Of a stretch of DNA of 64,000 nt, positions 49,150 through 60,738 are shown one piece after another. The notes beneath the pieces were generated by a model that was not told the DNA's origin, did no database searches, and worked only from the letters and a program-made list of their open reading frames with translations. The position numbers and the translations under genes were made by a program. Origin of the DNA: Chrysaora quinquecirrha (Eukaryota > Cnidaria > Scyphozoa > Semaeostomeae > Pelagiidae); assembly GCA_014526335.1 (NCBI GenBank), contig JACTAT010000006.1:6203128-6267127 (forward strand), read 5' to 3'. How positions within the stretch are numbered: the first letter of the stretch is position 1; each line of letters starts with the position of its first letter.

Positions 49150-49969
49150 TAAGTTTTGCCAGCTGTAGAATGAAAAGTGAAAATGCATCAGTTACACCAA
49201 AAGCTCTGCTCTCTCTTTTGAGGACTATACGGCAGGTAAGAAGTCAGAACGTGCATCGTTTTTCAGGCCTAAGTCTAAATCTACGAAGAGTCGTCAAAAA
49301 ACGAAAAGTGGAAGCAGAGGTAGATTTGACCAAAAGGGTGCCAATAAATGCTGGATTATGATTTTTGATGGAAATATATTTAAGAAACAGAGAGGGAGAA
49401 ATACCCCTATTTCAGTTCCTATGAACACAAACGCTGAGGATTCAAGAAAGGCATGCCTGGAGAAGCATTTAGCGTATTCTAAGGATGTTATGCAAGAAGG
49501 CCTTGAGTACGTTAACTATACGGTGTTGGAACCAACGTTGAGAATCTAAAGGAAAGCAATGAAGAATTCGATCTCTTCAAGTACAAAGAAGAATGCGGCA
49601 AACAATACCACAGGATTACATTTTTCATTGCAACCCTGCCTAAACTTTTGCAAGCAACTATGTCTGAATCCCTAAGTGACCATGAAGTTGAAAATCTGAA
49701 TGATAGTGATTCCGATGATGCAAATCAAATCCTGATGGTATCATCTTCAACACACACATGGCTGTAATGTCAAGAGCCAACTCATTGAATTTATTTCGGG
49801 TGGGGAAACAGAAATCACCTTGTCACTTGCCAACATCTTACAGTGCATTAAAGGCAGTAGAAAAGTTCCTCCAATGGGTATGATAGAGCCACCTACCATT
49901 GCTTTTCTTTATGAAGATTCTGGTAGGAAGATGTATGCAAATACATGCAGACTAAGGATGGTTTCATAA
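49150..49969 (+). pseudogene. HECT-type E3 ubiquitin ligase-like remnant
   Basis: Only the end is recognisable. 49770-49969 reads LIEFISGGETEITLSLA, then LQCIKGSRKVPPMGM, then YANTCRLRM and a stop. This matches the C-lobe of HECT domains around the G-S-x-x-(I/V)-P-P-x-G motif and the tCxx(L)xL motif with the catalytic cysteine region (TC in NTC). Upstream (49265-49550) a basic, then charged, open stretch (SRQKTKSGSRGRFDQKG, KDVMQEGLEYVNYTV) is in the same orientation. Stops and frame changes lie between 49550 and 49770, so the gene is dead. It lies between the left terminus and the transposase end of the outer element and appears to be the element's own second gene. Confidence 0.55.
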
Positions 49970-50602
49970 GGGAGATGAGAGATTGCGTAGTTATGTCACC
50001 AGGTATTGGGAATGTCTGAAGATATTTTTCAAAATTAGATCAATAAGATTAATATTCCTTTACAATACATAACAATTTTCTTTTACTGTTTTGTCGCTAT
50101 TAACTGTTATGTGAAGTTCAATAAGAAATCATAGGTGGCACATAACTCAATGACTTAAAATAATTGAAGCATATCTGTATTCTGTTTGCAAGTTTTGAAT
50201 TTTTTGTTATGTTGAGTATATAAATGCTGTCATGTAATGCTTTGTTTCTTTGTGTTCATTGTCAAAGATTCTTGTTTTCATTGAAGAAATAATTTTTTTG
50301 AAGGTTACAGCTAGCTATTGCATAGATATTCCTAGTTCTTGTTATTTCTCACTTCTATATTACTTAGTCACTCCTAGATAACTTTGTAATATTGTTTAAT
50401 CACATTGTATATGATATGATTATAAATGTAGCTATAACGTCACCTACAAGCATTTTATGACAAACGATCAAGTCAGTCACTGATCGCCAATTTTTTTCAA
50501 ATAATTGAATAATGCGAAAGCCTCTCGCCAATTTTTAGGTTGAGAAAAAGCCATTTCATTGCACACATATGAGAATATTCTTGATACTCTGCAGAGTTAT
50601 TG
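49970..50602. other. AT-rich gap between convergent remnants
   Basis: I see no open frame. This is the stretch where the HECT-like remnant (plus) and the transposase end (minus) face each other. Confidence 0.6.
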
Positions 50603-51062
50603 TTATTGGCTCCTTCTTCTAACATTGGTGCAATCTCTGCAATCTTCTCTTCCGACACAGGTTGCGACTGGTTTTCCCATCAGAGTTTCTGGAAGAAACA
50701 ACAGCTCCTCAGGTCTTAAAGGTGTTGTTTCATGTCTTAGGGCACGAATGTAATGTGTGTTCCAATGAAGGGTTACAAAATCAAGATCAGTTTGAATTAT
50801 TCTGTGAAAACAATACCATAAGCTCTCTCTGTTGATTGTTTTGCTCATATTGATTGAGCTATTGTCAACAAGATCCTTGAAAAAGTTAATCCACCAGAAC
50901 ATCCAACTGCGCCTAAAGAAGGACCAGAAACACTCTATCCGCTGGTTCCCGGTGGAAGGTCCACAGCTGTGAGCTCTTTCACCAGCAAGATCATCTTCGC
51001 CATCATCCCTGAAGAAACACTGAACTGTTGCCATTAATCCGTCCTCTAAGCCAGGTTCAGAC
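50603..51062 (-). pseudogene. Integrase-core transposase, C-terminal piece
   Basis: Begins RSEPGLEDGLMATVQCFFRD and continues HSCGPSTGNQRIECFWSFFR, WWINFFKDLVDNSS and LHWNTHYIRALRHETTPLRP, then ELLFLPET. This is the end of the rve-type integrase core seen in animal IS3EU-like proteins. NQRIE holds the catalytic glutamate. The position where relatives have a catalytic aspartate (R-(T/S)-D-x-G) reads R-S-E-P-G, so the second acidic residue appears changed. The N-terminal piece is 9.7 kb away at 60739-61314 on the same strand, separated by the middle element. Confidence 0.7.
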
Positions 51063-51079
51063 CTTATAGGCCTTATAGA

Positions 51080-51385
51080 CAGGTCTCTATTGAAAAATGC
51101 GAAATAACCATTTAGTCAAAGGTCTGAAAACTGATTTGGGGTTTTGAAACATGCCAGAATCAAATTTCACTTGGGGCATGTTGAATTTTTGACCGAAAGT
51201 GGTATTTTTGATGACGTCACAAACGGCAAATATTCTTCGATCCCTGTGTCCAAATTAATCACACAAAATTGAGTAATATATACATTTTTGAACTTAGGGC
51301 AACGGGACCTTGCAATTGATATATAAATTTTAAATGTTTGATGACACTTTAATTTTCATTGATGACGTCATCAGACCTTGCAGAC
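51080..51385. repeat. Left ~300-bp terminal inverted repeat of middle element
   Basis: Aligns along its whole length with the reverse complement of 60435-60738, at roughly 75-80% identity by eye. Contains ATGACGTCA-type sites near both edges. Confidence 0.8.
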
Positions 51386-54300
51386 ATAGTGCAAGGAATA
51401 AGTTAATCTTTCTCCAATGTGTTGAATCATGCAGGATCTTGGGAATTAAACGATTAAGAATCATACCTTCAACTTGAACTGTCATAACTGCTGTCCGATA
51501 CATCATCATCATCATCATTATCATCATAAATAGCCCATCATTAGATTCATTTTCACTATCATCTTCATATTCTTCGTTTGCTGAAATAACTTCCTGTTCT
51601 GCTGATCTATCTTTCTTTTTGGGGGGTTGATATCCATCCGAATCATTCTCATCATCTGAAGTTTCCATTGCATCTGGTTATAATAATAATACAAATTAAG
51701 CTCATTTTCAACAGTTTTGTCATTAAATTGTAGATTGTAAATTGTAAATTCATTTATAGTATGCCTGCAACGTACAAAAAATTTTAAGGTAAGGAACAAA
51801 GACGCGACTTACCATTGACTTATTCATTAACTTCCAAATCATTCATGTTTGGAGGAAATTTGGCTGCACGTATACCAGACTGGAAGGGTTGTTCAATCTC
51901 CCTCTTTCCATCCAGACTCGGCAATTTCAGGGTATACTATTTGTTTTTCAAGGCACTGACGCCATATAAAGCTTTGGAGCCAACTTCTCTTCAAATGGTG
52001 TTCTACACTGCTATCATCAGGAATGATCCCCTCACTCGCCTTCAACTTTTGATTTCTATACACTCGAACGCGCGTCTCAGTCAAGTTCTCGTTTTTTAGT
52101 CCGGGATACATAATGGACCTGAAGAACTCTTTTGCTGCAACCATTTGCTCATCTGTAAGCGTGCCACATGAAATCTGGTCAGTGCTGTCCGCTTTGATCA
52201 TCTTCTTTAACGGTTTGATCTTTCCTACTTGAAAAGGAAAGGAAACTGTATCACAACCTGTGATACTGTGGAAGGCTGGTAAAGCTTTGCATAAATCAGG
52301 GCCAAAGCCGTCACAAATTTTGCCAATGTTGACATAACTTTCCCTATCGATTTTCATTTGCCATTCATGTTGGCACATCTCTGTGTAGACAAACACCATC
52401 AAAATCAGCACATCTGTATCAGTCGCTCTGATTACAACTGGTGAATTCCCTGTGCTTGCAACGTAGACTATCCGAGTATCAGCTTCAATATGATTGCAGT
52501 CATCTAACTGGATGACGGCTGTGGTTGTCAACAACCATGACTTCTCATTTTCTGTTACGATGGTTGGACTTCTGAGCCAATTCCCGTTTTCTTTCATGAA
52601 TTCTACCAAAAGTGAATGAGCTCTGTCTTGTTCTCGGGATTGTGCAAAAAAGTTTGCCATGCTTTCCACTGGGCATGCTTTGCTGGCTGCTGGAAATGTA
52701 AACACTTTTTCCAAGTGTACCTCTTCGCAACTGGGTCAGTTGTTTGACGTGACTTCTTGTATAGCAGTCGAAGATAAAGCCAAGTTTCGCAGGATGTGAA
52801 TCCTTGCTTGGAGTGCAGAAGCTGATGAATGATTCAGCATATTCTTTCCAAGTTTCCTTGTGGGATAGAGATCTAACGGCAGCCATGCCATCTACCAACC
52901 ACATTGCTCTAACGGCTGGTTCAGTACTCAAAGCATCTTATTCTTCAATTAGACGGTTTCATAGAGAAGCCTTCGAGCCTTGCCATAAGTCACCGTCAGG
53001 TGAAGATAGTGCCAGTGGAACGATGGTAAGGGGAAACGAAAGTGCTTCTTCTGGAGAAGTGTCCTTACCTACCCTTGAGCCAAATGCATGTCGGTCCTCT
53101 TTAAGCACACTAATAACTTTTAAAGCTTTCTTAGGCTTCTCCAAACCCGTTTCAATTTGGGATTTTTTATACTGTGAAAGAAGCTGAGCTTTTTGTCATC
53201 TTGTGCTTTCAACCTTTCAAAAACAAATTCTGTGTACATTTCATTTCCTAAAACAGTAGATGAGAGTAGTCCGTCAACTGTCGCTGGATCAATTTCCATC
53301 CCTGTTTTGAAATTTCTAGCAGCACCAACGAGAAAAGGGTCAACGTAGTTGTTGAGCTGTCCAACAAGACTATTACTCATTTCTTCGTGCTTCTTTTTTG
53401 CTCTCTTTGTCGTTTCCTTGTGACTTGCAGTTGAAATGACACTGAGTCTTTCTTTTAATTTTCCTCTTAAATCTGCTACGATAAGACTTGTCTTCAAGAA
53501 GGTATCCACTGTTTTAACATTTGTACTGAAGCACCTTTGCATCGGTCCACCCCTAACTTTGACCTCTCTGTTAATAGTAGTTTTTGTGATAAGGTCATCA
53601 TGAATTGTAGAGAAGGGCTCACCAGACAATGATCCTCCAAATCCATTCTTGACAAGATCATCCCAAACCATTCTTTCTGTTGCCGTTGATATGTCAAGTA
53701 ACGCGAGTAGTTTGGGTGGCAAAAGGCAAAGCATTTTGGAATCAAAGCTCACTCTGCAGGAAGGTATCGCTCAATTGAATGTTCCATCATCGAGCTAACA
53801 AAACAGAGCATAGCAGACACATCACGCATATACGCGACTATAATCTTTGATTGGGTTCCAGTGGCGTGTAGCAGATTTTCTGGAAGGATTCCAAACTCTG
53901 CTTGTTGTATGACGGCTGCTAGGGTTTCCGACGATGGCTTTATCCTCAAGTCTGCAATGCTTTGCTTCAACTCGGTTGTCATGTGGTCCAAAATAGAAAG
54001 CTTCAAGATCATCTACCGAAGCAGTGCCTCAAATGATTGCTTGTGCAATCAAATCCCCCGATGAAAATGGCGGCCTTCCATTGCTTGGGCAGCAGAGCCT
54101 TCTGCGATTACTTCTGAATCGATCCATCAACTGTTTAAGCCCAGGCATCCATATTTCTTCCCCAAAATCTTTAGGTTCACTAAGATTGTGTGAAAGCCTC
54201 CCATTAGTGTTATGATCTTATCATATCTGCCTTCGTGCATCCAGGAAATGATTAGCGTCTTGGAGTTTATTGCCTCATCTGCGTGTACAAATATGTGATT

Positions 54301-55971
54301 GATACTCAGATCATCAACCATTTGCAGTATAGCATCCATGTACCGCTTAATTACATTGTTACTTGGAGGTAATGGAACGACTGGCAGATATTCCAGCTTG
54401 CACTTGGTTGTTTTTACACTGGTGACTAGCTTCATAAAATTTGTCCACGAACCAATGGGCTCTATTTCTTCAACATCAACATCACTTTCGACATCTGCTA
54501 CGCAGTCAAGCCCAATTGCGCTTACAATAACCCAAGCTGCATCCTTTTCAAAAGCCTCCTTGATCAATGGTGAGTCTTTCGTCTCATCTTTAAATCCTGG
54601 GAATGAGGGTGGTTCTTTGGGATTTCGTGGTATCTTAAAAGATCCATAGTCAGGCACCTCTTCATCGATTATTTCTGTCTCATCAGACGTCGTTGCATTG
54701 AAAATTCCTGTTGGTTGGACATTGGTAGCTGAGACTTGGAAAACCGTTCCAGTCGTGTGATGAGTTGTGCTTGAACAAGTTAACGTTTGCTGCCTGCCAT
54801 CGGAATTGTCGAATGTGACATGAACCGTTTTCCCCAGGAAAAACCCAGGAGATAGCATGTGTTTGTGCTGTATTTTGATAAAATTTCCCCAAGTATTGTT
54901 TAGCAGCCTAATGTCACTGTACGAAATGCCAAGACCAGCATGGTGAAGAGGCGTGTTGCTTCTTTGCTGCCTGTCAGTCTATGAACTGTCAAGCTCAAGG
55001 CAATGTTTAGCGGGGCTGCTCGGTCATGATTTGCCATTACCTCCCAACTTTGGGATATCGCAGCTATCTTCTGCACATACGATTTGCCAACTGACTAAAC
55101 CAAATTCATTTCTTGGGGAATTTGGACTTACAGACCAGGCTATTGCATTAAAAATACAGGGAAGTGGGGTAAGGTTCTCTAATGATTTTGACAATTGATC
55201 TGGTGTTGGTGGCCAGTTGAATCGCTGTTTGCTTTCTAGCTTACGCCGAACGAGTAGAGGAAAGGCTCTTGTGAGACCATCCTCTCTAAGGCCGTGTCCC
55301 TTTAACGCTGCACTGACATAAGTAACTGAGCCAAGTTCAGAGGAGGAAGCAACAAGTTTTCTTGCAACTGTCGAAAATGAAATCAATTCCTGGAAAATAT
55401 CCTTTAAATGCACTTTAAGATAAATCGTAAACCTTATTGGTGGTGTTTGAAGACCAGAATCCTGACTTATCTCTTCTAAATCTTTGAGTAGCTCTATCAT
55501 GAGGCAAGACTCCTTTTCCTCAATCACTTTACGCTTGAACATATCTTCAAAACTCTCAAGAACTCTTTGTTTTACCTTTTCTGTCTCGTCGTCTTTTTGT
55601 GGCTCTTTGCTTACGTAAGTGAAAGCAGCAAAGCATACCTTATCATAAAATACGTCAGCTGCAAATACGTCGTGTGATGTTATATTGAGAAAGATGTCCA
55701 GTCGCTTGGCAGCTTCGTGATATCTATCACCTTCGTCAGAAATTATCTTCTCCATTTGCTCGGTTAGCTTCTTTGCCGAGCTTAGTTGACAGCAACGTTC
55801 AAGCCCCCCATCGTTGTATGGCTTCTCATCGCCCTCACCTTTTTTGTTGCAAATGAAACATACCCTTTTTGCCTCTTTTTGGCGCAAGATCCTTTTCCTT
55901 GCCTCAAGATCAGGGGGGTGCGAAGCGGGGAAGTGCATGCGTACTTTAATGCCTTTTTTGAAGAAGGTCAT
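51330..55971 (-). pseudogene. Large transposon protein with PIN/XPG-nuclease-like region
   Basis: Starts at 55971 (MTFFKKGIKVRMHFPAS). The order is a cysteine motif (RVCFICNKK...LERCC) and a helical region to 55024. Then, in other frames, come LSLTVHRLTGSKEAT and HHAGLGISYSDIRLLNN (54900-55010), followed by IFVHADEAINSKTLIISWMH and LMGGFHTILVNLKILGKKYG (54127-54300). The 53120-53752 stretch ends MYTEFVFERLKAQDDKK. The C-terminal part, 51893-52931, has KLGFIFDCYTRSHVK, CNHIEADTRIVYVAS, VIRATDTDVLILMVF and AFHSITGCDTVSFPFQVGK. These acidic motifs and the GCD(T/Y)...G element resemble the FEN1/XPG fold. An acidic tail exon lies at ~51545-51675. At least five frameshifts or stops disrupt it. Uncharacterised relatives are familiar from cnidarian genomes, and I infer that it is the element's transposase. 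Confidence 0.65.
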
Positions 55972-55984
55972 GGCCGAATTTCGC

Positions 55985-57711
55985 TGAATTCGCGATGCCT
56001 TTTCACAAGGTAAGTTTTTTTCAATTTTTCCAAAAATATTCCCTCCGATGACTTTTTTAAATTCTTGTTACCTTCTTCAAACATTATATTGAATTGGTTT
56101 ATTTTTTACTATTCTCTTTTTGCGAGAAAGTGAAGTTTTATCTTTCCGCTTTTAGGCCTATTTTTGACTGTTGATAAAATCTCTAAATTGGAAGACAGCG
56201 TAATACTTTAATTTTGGGGATCAAATTCTGTTTAAAGTCAAAAAAGGCTAAACAGACATCGATCTTTTAGAATCTTTCTATGGTCCCCAAAGGTCCCTGC
56301 GGTTAACAGTCGAAACAGCCTTCTGAAGAAAAGTTGTTTCGCGGCATTTAGCGCGCCATTTTTAATCACCCGTTCCTTCTTGGTGGTTAAAACTTCATGG
56401 AGTTTATAGCTCCATGTTATTTTTTACACTTTGTATCATCTGGCACTACCTTTCAGGCAAAAAGAAATACTTTTTATATTATACAACAGCTTTTTGTTTG
56501 AAAATAAATAGAAGTTGATAGGAGTTTTTTGTTTTCTTCCTCAAACAATCTGTTTTGATGCAATGATACGAGTTTTTAAACATTACATGAGTGTTGTATT
56601 GATATATGTACTGATTTATTTGTATACACAAAAATTTTAGGGTCTCATGGCAATCTCCTGGTGAAATACAATGGCCTTTATACTGTGATGCAGCAAAATT
56701 TTACAGGCATTGCATTGAGGCTGTTTAGCTGTCTATGAATTATTCCATATTTACACTCATGCTCAAAACAACTTTGAAAATGGAGAGAGAAATTGATAAA
56801 AAAGAAGCTACACAAGACAACAGCATAACTTGCACTGTATGCAGTCTAGTCTCAAGCAGAACAGGTTCCTCTCAATGACCAACTTGAAACTGGAAACTCA
56901 CCAGAGGCCATAAGTTTCAAGGTACATGAGGTTTTAGTGCAGAAAGAAGCTACACAAAAGTGCATTCCAGTTGAATACAATATGCAAAAGAGCAAGGTTC
57001 CTCTAAAGTTAACCACCTAGAAACCTGTTATTGGACATGTTGCTCTAAAAAGAGAGATGGCTACTTGAATGCACGAGGAATCTAACAATCACCTACTTTT
57101 GCAAAGTATAAGCTTTTGCAAGCAAGGGCTCAAAAAGTCATTGCACCAAGGCTTTGAGATAAACAGAGGAAGAGCAGACCTTCATAGACCAATTTTTTTA
57201 CAAGAAACCAACTATAAGAAAATAATTTTGCATTTGTCTTAAAATAAGAAGTTAAGAAAAACTAAAAAACTATTTTTGTGTTTAAATTGAGCATTCTATT
57301 TCACTGGTCATTTGTGTAATGTTTACATAAAAATTATTCCCGTAAACATCACCCTACTAAAATTCGATTCTGGAAATGTCCATATTTTGACTGCTAGAAC
57401 ATGATACTTCACATTAAACACTTATTTCAGGAAATTTTAGAATTTTTTATTTTTAAGTTAAGAAACTTTGCAAGAAACTTCTACTATTGGTACCAGTACA
57501 AATTGTGCTCAAAGTTAAAAATCCCTACTATATGGCTCAGAGCATAGTTTCTTATGAAAAATAAATGAATGCAGTCACTCAGTCTTAAGTCTGTTGTATG
57601 TCTTGTTGCAGACATACAATACCAAATGAACTCATCATAAACTTAGCAGATGGGACAATCAAACGGTCGAGTTTTACAATAAAATGTTAACGATTTATCC
57701 GTTTTTTCCAT
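55985..57711. other. Non-coding 5' region of the middle element
   Basis: AT-rich, with a possible splice donor (AAGGTAAGTTTT, plus strand, near 56010). No open frame with a recognisable domain. The ATTCAAGTTGAAT-like short motifs show no regular spacing. Confidence 0.5.
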
Positions 57712-57744
57712 CAAAATTACGGTGGCCCATTAGTGCCATTACCG

Positions 57745-58058
57745 TGTTCCGAGTTCCGTGTTCCGTGTTCCGACTTTTTCGACTACTTCCGAGTTCCGAC
57801 TTTTCTGACTAGTTCCGAGTTCCGACTTGAGCACTTGCCTCCAGGGGGTAACTAGATAGACCTTCTGCACCTTCCTTCATTGTCTCCATATACAGTACTT
57901 ACAAATTATAGTAGCGTGGTTGCCCCCTGGAATTTTTTCATTTTCTGACGAGTTCCGAGTTCCGACTTTTTCGACTAGTTCCGACTTTTTCGACTACTTC
58001 CGAGTTCCGACTTTTTCGACTACTTCCGAGTTCCGACTTTTTCGACTACTTCCGAGTG
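57745..58058. repeat. Subterminal CGAGTTCCGACTTTTT repeats, left arm
   Basis: Irregular tandem copies of a ~20-bp unit with TTCCGAGTTCCG and TTTTTCGACTA, split by a unique stretch at 57830-57935. The inverted counterpart is at 58895-59195. Confidence 0.85.
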
Positions 58059-58133
58059 TGCTTATGTTCGGGGGGGAGGCACTACAGGGCTCGCCGCACG
58101 TGACATCAGGAATCATCGTGACATCAAGACAAG

Positions 58134-58232
58134 ATGGCGGCATCGCTATGTGCGTCGTCATCCTCGTCGCAATCGAATGGCGAAGATGGGGCAGAGGAAG
58201 TTGAAGACGCTGCCCATGCCAAAGCGTGTAAG
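58134..58232 (+). other. Spliceable first coding exon in left arm
   Basis: An ATG in good context (AAGATGGCGG) opens 33 codons starting MAASLCASSSSSQSNGEDGA and ending AHAKACK, directly followed by the donor AAG|GTATGT in phase 0. The acidic serine-rich peptide has no recognised domain. No downstream exon lies in the element. The right arm carries the same exon inverted at 58724-58822. It is either the first exon of the lost transposase gene or a captured host exon. Confidence 0.6.
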
Positions 58233-58723
58233 GTATGTACAAGTATACAAATTATAAATTTGTGAAGGATATGGAAAAGACGGTCGAATTTATTAGGATG
58301 CCTTGAAAGGCCTTAGGCGAAGGCCTACAAAAATCTGTCTAGCAGGGAGTTTGAAATTTACGTAATTGCAGTATCTATGTAAAACAAATCATATTCCTTA
58401 CTACTGTGAGTTATACGTAGTATTGCTATGACCATCGTTACATTATCCTACAGTTATGGCCACCGTACAATGTTTCTTTCCGCAGTTCATTTTATCCCCT
58501 TCCCCTGTAAGTTTGCATAGAATGCTTTGTTAATCAATTGTCTTCTACTGATTTATTGACAGTACTGTATCAACTGTGGTGTGATGTTGCAGGGGTCAAC
58601 AAGTTTTGCCATTCTTGTGGCAAAATGCAAGACCTTCGCCTAAGGCCTTTCAAGGCATCCTAATAAATTCGGCCGTCTTTTCCATATCCTTCACAAATTT
58701 ATACTTTGTATACTTGTACATAC

Positions 58724-58822
58724 CTTACACGCTTTGGCATGGGCAGCGTCTTCAACTTCCTCTGCCCCATCTTCGCCATTCGATTATGACGAGGATGACG
58801 ACGCACATAGCGATGCCGCCAT
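58724..58822 (-). pseudogene. Inverted copy of the first exon, with a stop
   Basis: Same 99-nt length, start context and GTATGT donor as 58134-58232. A CGC-to-TAA-type change at about codon 12-13 (TCGTCATAATCG) introduces a stop. This shows that the two arms have diverged since the palindrome formed. Confidence 0.6.
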
Positions 58823-59231
58823 CTTGTCTTGATGTCACGATGATTCCTGATGTCACGCGGCGGCGAGCCCTGTAGTGCCTCCCCGAACATAAGCACACTC
58901 GAAGTAGTCGAAAAGTCGGAACTCGAAGTAGTCGAAAAGTCGGAACTCGGAAGTAGTCGAAAAGTCGGAACTAGTCGAAAAGTCGGAACTCGAACTCGTC
59001 AGAAAATGAAAAATTCCAGGGGGCAACCACGCTACTATAATTTGTAAGTACTGTATATGGAGACAATGAAGGAAGGTGCAGAAGGTCTATCTAGTTACCC
59101 CTGGATGCAAGTGCTCAAGTCGGAACTCGAACTAGTCAGAAAAGTCGGAACTCGAAGTAGTCGAAAAAGTCGGAACACGGAACACGGAACTCGGAACACG
59201 GTAATGGCACTAATGGGCCACCGTACAAAAT

Positions 59232-60434
59232 AACCCAATTTCTACTAGTTTTCAGGCAGTCCAACATCCAAACCATCCAGCTTGACCATAACGCTGCACT
59301 AACCAATTATTCAAAACGTTTTAAAAAAACCTGGGTAACTTTTACATATTCAGTTAACAGGTGTAAAATCCATTTAAAGGTAAAAAATACTCTACAAATT
59401 TAATATGTCTCTTGCGATTGCAGAGAATTCTCGAGATTGTGACATAGCAATTAGGCCAGTAGATCCTTCCGTCAGCACAGCAAAATAAAACTGCAGCCGA
59501 ATAGCCGCTTTTTTGCTCGCTCCAGTGCGCATGCTTCAAGCCGCTTCATACCCCCCCCCCCTGCCTCAAGATCATTTATTTCATTTGACTTTTCGGTGTC
59601 TGTTTCATCCGTTTCACTTTGGATTTCTGTGATTGCTCCTGTTTACTTCTCAGTCTGTTCCTAAATATAATGCCACAAAATTAATGGATGGAGAGAGGTT
59701 CTTTAAATTCAGCTGGCAGTCTTATTACGACTTCTCGAAAGGATCGGTATGGACTCTCCATGCAAACTCTTTCATCCAGTTGGGACCAAAGTTCGGCATT
59801 ATTTCTCATGCCCTGAAACCCTATCAAGTGAACTAGCTTCCTGTCTTTTTTCTCTAGGGTGCAATCGGAAAGAATGCATCTGCTCTCACATTTTTTCGTC
59901 AAAAACGGGCTTGAGGAAATCATTTTTGTGCTGCGAATGTGACAAAACACAACTTTAATTAATTGTTTTCCAACCTATGTATCATGTTTAATTACAGTAC
60001 GGACGTCAATGACTCTTCCTTACAACGAAAATAATATTATAAGTTAGCTAGTCAGGGGTTGGAATTAACTAGTGTCAATTGAACTAGTTTTTAATTCAAG
60101 GGATAATACATGCTCAATATACAATTGTCGTCTCTGTTATGTAACAATTTCAGAAAATTTGATAACGATTTAGGCCATTTTTGAAAATTAATGGAAAGGG
60201 CTCTCTCTAGATTTCTTGTATCGTCAGAGCAGATTGCCAACTTGAGCAAAATAGATCTGCCATCTAAATAAACATGCCTGCTGCATATAACAAGTAGGCA
60301 CATGCCGCTTAATCAACTTAAATTACAACTTACCGCCATCAAACAGTACGTTTATTCACTCACAGGCGTATTTCACAGGAAAGCGAGTTGAAGTAAAAAA
60401 CATCAGTGTAATTAGAGCTTTCTTCAAAAGTGAA
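59232..60434. other. No gene recognised in the right part of the middle element
   Basis: Contains a C-run (59551-59562) next to CTGCCTCAAGATCA, which also occurs at about 55899-55912 within the large protein gene. Short open frames (59354-59539, 59681-59950) lack domains. Confidence 0.45.
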
Positions 60435-60738
60435 GTTTGATGACGTCATGAACGAAAGTTAAAATTTCATCAAAAAATAAAAATTTATATATCGTTCGAA
60501 TGGTCTCGTTGCCCTCTGTCCAAAAATGTATATATAACTTGACTTTGAGTGATAAATTTGGACAAAGGGAACGAAAATCGAAAAATTGGTCGTTTGTGAC
60601 GTCATCAAAAAATACCACTTCCGGTCAAAAATTCAACATGCCTGAAGTGAAAAGTGATTCCATCATGTCTCAAAACCCCAAATCAGTTGTCAGAAGTTTG
60701 GGTAAATGGTTTTTTCGCATTTTTCTATTAATAGCCTG
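60435..60738. repeat. Right ~300-bp terminal inverted repeat of middle element
   Basis: Inverted partner of 51080-51385; see that entry for landmarks. Confidence 0.8.

Larger units (their letters stand above)
57718..59225. mobile_element. 1.5-kb palindromic IS3EU-like element (inner layer)
   Basis: Starts TACGGTGGCCCATTAGTG and ends CACTAATGGGCCACCGTA, flanked on both sides by CAAAAT (57712-57717 and 59226-59231), a perfect 6-bp target duplication. The inverted arms are about 600 bp each (57718-58330 and 58620-59225), with a ~290-bp centre. The subterminal parts contain many copies of GAGTTCCGACTTTTTCGACTA-like units. It has no transposase, so it must be mobilised in trans. It shares its terminal decamer with the outer element but has different subterminal repeats. 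Confidence 0.88.
51080..60738. mobile_element. 9.7-kb DNA transposon (middle layer) inserted in the transposase gene
   Basis: Inverted repeats of about 300 bp: 51080-51385 on the left and 60435-60738 on the right. Shared landmarks are GAAAAATGCGAAA, CTGATTTGGGGTTTTGA, CATGTTGAATTTTTGACCG, GATGACGTCACAAACG, ATATATACATTTTTG and ATGACGTCATCA. The likely extreme ends are CAGG...CCTG. Removing it rejoins the two integrase pieces in register (GGCP followed by IRSEPG). The target duplication is unclear because TATAGG is locally repeated at the left edge. It encodes the large minus-strand protein at 51330-55971. The PIN/XPG-like domain suggests the AcademX group (inference, not proven). Confidence 0.75.

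Noticed and set aside
51080..51090. Defined target duplication of the middle element
   Set aside because: Local repetition of CCTTATAG makes several 2-4 bp solutions possible; none is convincing.
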